DNA from: Pieris napi
Lineage: Eukaryota > Arthropoda > Insecta > Lepidoptera > Pieridae
NCBI RefSeq assembly: GCF_905475465.1
Contig: NC_062247.1
Coordinates: forward strand, 9,300,001 to 9,364,000
Length of the DNA stretch: 64,000 nucleotides
Direction: 5' to 3'
This document shows positions 61,401 to 64,000 of this stretch, piece after piece (position 1 is the first letter of the stretch; every line of letters begins with the position of its first letter). Made by a program: the position numbers and the translations under genes. The notes under the pieces are model-generated. The model did not search any database and had not been told where the DNA came from. It saw only the letters and a list, made by a program, of their open reading frames with translations.

Positions 61401-63172
61401 CATGAGAGTTGAATTATCAAGAGATGAAACAACAGCACAATTTGCTAAAATACTATTACAAATCGGCGAAGGTACATATCCTACTGACCAAACGATCGGC
61501 CTCATTGAACTTAATAGTGATTTCTGTAATATAGCCACTAATGAAGACGAACTAATCGACAAAATTTATCCAAATATTATTCAGAACTATACTAATGCAG
61601 AGTGGTTATTTCAAAGAGCAATTTTGGCCACTAAAAATAATATTGTTGACGATATCAATTTTAATATTCTAAAGAAAATACCTGGTGAAGAGAAAATATA
61701 TAAATCGATCGACACGATGGTATCCATTGAAGAAAGTGTCAACTTCCCCACTGAATTTCTAAACTCTTTACAAGTACCAGGAATGCCATTACACTGCCTT
61801 CGTCTGAAAATTGGAACTCCAATCATACTACTCAGAAATCTCAACTCCCCAAAATTATGTAATGGAACTAGAATGATCGTAAAACAGCTATCGAATAATA
61901 TCATTGAAGCTGAACTTATTTCTGGAAAGACCAAAGGACAGACAGTATTTATACCTAGAATACCTCTGATCTCTTCGGAATTGCCATTTCAATTTAAAAG
62001 ACTGCAGTTTCCAATAAAATTAGCCTTTAGTTTTACAATTAACAAAGCGCAAGGACAAACTTTAGAATATTGTGGCATTAACCTCAAAGAATCCTGCTTC
62101 TCTCACGGTCAGCTATATGTAGCTTGCTCAAGAGTAGGAAATCCGAAAAATTTATGTATATATACTCCGGACAATAAAATGAAAAATGTTGTTTATAAAC
62201 AAGTATTGTAAATAATGAGAAAACGTTTTCAATAAACTTTTTTTTTACTTTTTACGTCATAGTTTATTTTTTTATTTCGACTCTACCACGTCATCTCATA
62301 TCAACTCCCGGGCGAAGCCGGGTTTTTTAGCTAGTATATATATATAATGGTATCAATCGCTTATACGAGTACTGGGAATAAATAAGGCGCAACTGCGTTT
62401 CTCTGTGAATATAAAAGATTTATTTACAAAAGAAATATCTATTAATTTAAATTTAAAAAAATATATATTTACAAACTCAAACTCACCTGTGAATAGTCAC
62501 ACATAGTGAAAATAATAAAGAAACAACATTTAAAGCCTATATTCTAGGTTTTATAAAATAAAATAATAAAATGAAAAAATTAAAACATCTATTATGTCAA
62601 GTGACAAATTAAACATCGTCGATCAGACGGCAAAGAAGAAAAATAAAATATAAAAAGAGTTTGTATAGGAAAATATATTATGTTTTCCTTACACATTACC
62701 TTACACATATATATATTTAATTACAAGTTTATTTTTATGTAATAAGAGGCGTTTGGCTCACCAGGGCAGGAGGCTCACCTGCTGTTAAGTTATACCGCCG
62801 GATACACTCACATTGCCAGAAGGCTTGCAAGTGCGTTGGCGGCAATTTAAGAATTGGTACGATATTTTCTTGAAGGACCGTAAGTCCAATTGGTTCGGAA
62901 ATACTTCAATGGCCTGGTTCCACATAGTGGTAGCAAAAACTTTTTAACTGTTTACAACAAATTCTTCTAATTTTTAATAGCATACGCGAGGCGTAACAGC
63001 GTGAGTAATGTGTTTGAATGTGTAACTATATGATAGGTATCAGTAGCATAAAAGCAGTTTTACCATACCTTTATTTACATCCGGTGTAACTCGCTTTTCG
63101 ACGTTTTCTGCAAAAGAGGGTAGTCGAGGACGCGATTTTTCACTTTCAACATTCTCATCTTTTGTTTCCTCC
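58411..63172 (-). CDS. 3' exons of an unrecognised gene (partial)
   Basis: Four minus-strand exons join with compatible phases and consensus splice sites: 63069-63172 (AAAG|GTATGG), 60261-60452 (GCGG|GTATGT), 59306-59421 (CAG|GTAATT), and 58411-58629 after …TACCCACAG, ending in TAG. They encode the last 207 or so residues. The first two are charged, Ser/Thr-rich and probably disordered (with LPSFAENVEKR). The third has LLHHVMYMSNPIHLRQ. The last (72 aa) is helical-looking, with LLSLKQRHPEIF, LCARRFLQELFLD and LATILARH, suggesting an all-helical C-terminal domain. I do not recognise the family. A possible further exon at 63260-63329 is in phase. The 5' part lies beyond the window. A Helitron sits antisense in the intron between the first two exons. 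Confidence 0.7.
58930..59153 (+). repeat. tRNA-derived SINE, copy E
   Basis: It starts within the tRNA-like head ('gactctcatcccta'), has a decayed B box (TGTTCGATCC), a deletion in the body, then 'aaaaagtcgatggcgtgt' and tail 'ggttgtagcgccactgattt'. It lies in the last intron of the unrecognised minus-strand gene (exons end at 58629 and 59306). Confidence 0.8.
60881..60933. repeat. Perfect 21-bp inverted repeat
   Basis: Arms at 60881-60901 and 60913-60933 are exact reverse complements (left arm begins CAACTATGGAG) with an 11-nt loop. It lies inside the Helitron. Confidence 0.85.
60945..61162. mobile_element. Nested foldback element in the Helitron
   Basis: 31-bp arms at 60945-60975 and 61132-61162 (AGC.T.TGTAGTA.GGCGCGAAATTTAAAA) are near-perfect inverted repeats flanking about 155 bp of AT-rich DNA. 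It resembles a small TIR MITE inserted in, or captured by, the Helitron. Confidence 0.6.
61234..62211 (+). pseudogene. Helitron PIF1-like helicase, C-terminal fragment
   Basis: A continuous frame of 325 codons (first ATG at 61255) ends at the TAA at 62209-62211. It contains the SF1 PIF1 motifs GDFRQTLPVI (motif III), TKNMR, the TPIILLRNL strand, and at the C terminus FTINKAQGQTL (motif V) and YVACSRVG (motif VI). The Walker A and B motifs, and the whole Rep endonuclease region, are missing, so it cannot hydrolyse ATP or nick DNA. The intact frame suggests recent transposition in trans. It lies on the strand opposite the host gene. Confidence 0.85.
62335..62744. other. AT-rich intron stretch
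   Basis: Between the Helitron and the next repeat, within an intron of the minus-strand gene. Nothing was recognised. Confidence 0.4.
62745..62935 (+). repeat. Degenerate dispersed repeat, member 5
   Basis: Full-length relative of 28506-28690 ('gggcaggaggctcacctg' through 'ttcggaaatacttcaatgg' to 'ttccacatagtgg'). Confidence 0.6.
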
Positions 63173-63329
63173 CTAAAATTAATAATAAGTTATAAATTAT
63201 TTATATCCATAAAAATAAAAATCATACATTTTACAGCTTACATAACGTTCAAGTATTACCTAACACATTTATGAAACCCGATATAACATGCCATAAAGTT
63301 TTCTGTATTCCAACGTGGCCACCAAATGA

Positions 63330-64000
63330 CTATTTTTAATGTAAAATTCACAATATGTGGGTTAAATTACCGGGAAATCGGTATTTTAGCGATTTTCGTA
63401 ATTTTCCCGCCTCAACGCATCGTCTCTTTTTACAAGACTATAAACCGCCCCGTTTACAATTCGTTACGTAATACTTGAACCCTGCCTTACATTTAGCAGT
63501 GTATATATTAAAATGTTGGAATTTATTTAAAAGAACCTCGATTAAGATTTCAAGAGAACATCTCTTACTTACTTAATTTTTTTTTTATTGATACTACAAG
63601 TAACAAATTCTCGAAGGACCAGATATATTATATGTTAAGCAATAAGGAATATAAAATATTAACTAAGCAATTATTCTGTCACCAATGCAATTGCAAAAAG
63701 GAAATATATTAAATGAAATTGCATATTTCATATAATATTTGTATTTCTTAATCTAGTTAATTGTACTTTATTTTTATTGTATTTTCTCATCTGTATTGTT
63801 GTGTTATCTGTAAGTGTCAGTATGTTTCGTTAGAGTGCCTTTTTAAAACAAAATTAGGACTTGGACCGCATAAATGAGCCTTACACTGGGAACAACTGTG
63901 CCAGATCTCTCGGTAGGCATATAGCCATATAGTGAGGTGGTGGAATGTCAGGTGCAGACAAAACAACTTGTCCGCAACTATTCCGTCCGTCCAGCGCCCG
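63330..64000. other. Window-end stretch, gene not resolved
   Basis: Presumably intron or upstream exons of the minus-strand gene. GC content rises after 63860, but no splice-supported frame could be read. Confidence 0.3.

Larger units (their letters stand above)
60639..62334 (+). mobile_element. Helitron with truncated helicase
   Basis: The 5' end TCTATATATATAATAAAACT follows an A. The 3' end has the hairpin CCCGGGCGAAGCCGGG, then TTTTTTAG and terminal CTAG (62331-62334) followed by T. That is the A|TC…CTRR|T insertion pattern of Helitrons. It is 1,696 bp. It encodes only the C-terminal half of the RepHel helicase; the HUH Rep domain and the helicase N terminus are absent, so it cannot move alone. 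Inside are a 49-bp direct repeat (60758-60806 and 61179-61227) and nested inverted repeats. Confidence 0.85.

Noticed and set aside
1..64000. CRISPR arrays, operons, bacterial promoters
   Set aside because: None seen. Spliced genes and SINEs show a eukaryotic nuclear genome.

Overview
This is an AT-rich, intron-bearing, repeat-dense animal nuclear region, most likely from a moth or butterfly (Lepidoptera). That inference rests on the Helitrons with CTAG 3' ends, the tRNA-derived SINEs, the short foldback elements, the arthropod gene set, and compact exons split by canonical introns. No bacterial features (operons, CRISPR) are present.

Left part (1-40,700): no confident protein-coding gene. 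It holds dispersed repeats: LINE 3' relics, five copies of one tRNA-SINE family, two other tRNA-SINEs, three copies of a foldback MITE, and Helitron remnants, one carrying a nested LINE insertion with a perfect 12-bp target-site duplication. Between the repeats are several GC-rich islands. Three (13.9, 15.5 and 18.8 kb) end in consensus splice donors on the minus strand. Others (30.4-30.7, 34.8 and 37.1-38.1 kb) end in donors on the plus strand. I read these as candidate promoters and 5' exons. The plus-strand ones could serve Blimp-1, and two of them carry short ATG-to-donor frames in the right phase for its first PR-domain exon.

Centre (40.7-46.2 kb, +): a full-length Blimp-1/PRDM1 transcriptional repressor in eight coding exons, with a PR/SET domain at the N terminus and five zinc fingers near the C terminus. 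Its long AT-rich 3'UTR contains stem-loops and Pumilio-type motifs.

Right part (49.7-64 kb): a compact housekeeping cluster. DUS4L-type tRNA-dihydrouridine synthase (-) and PDCD2/Zfrp8 (+) are divergent over about 0.7 kb. PDCD2 and TMEM242 (-) converge with only 41 bp between stop codons. Then, after a 537-bp TIR element and about 4 kb of intergenic DNA, come the last exons of an unrecognised minus-strand gene (58.4-63.2 kb) whose 5' part runs off the window. A 1.7-kb Helitron carrying the C-terminal half of a PIF1-like helicase, itself hosting nested foldback DNA, sits in one of its introns.

All four multi-exon gene models were built by hand from splice sites and reading-frame continuity. 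Family names come from recognised motifs, with no database search.
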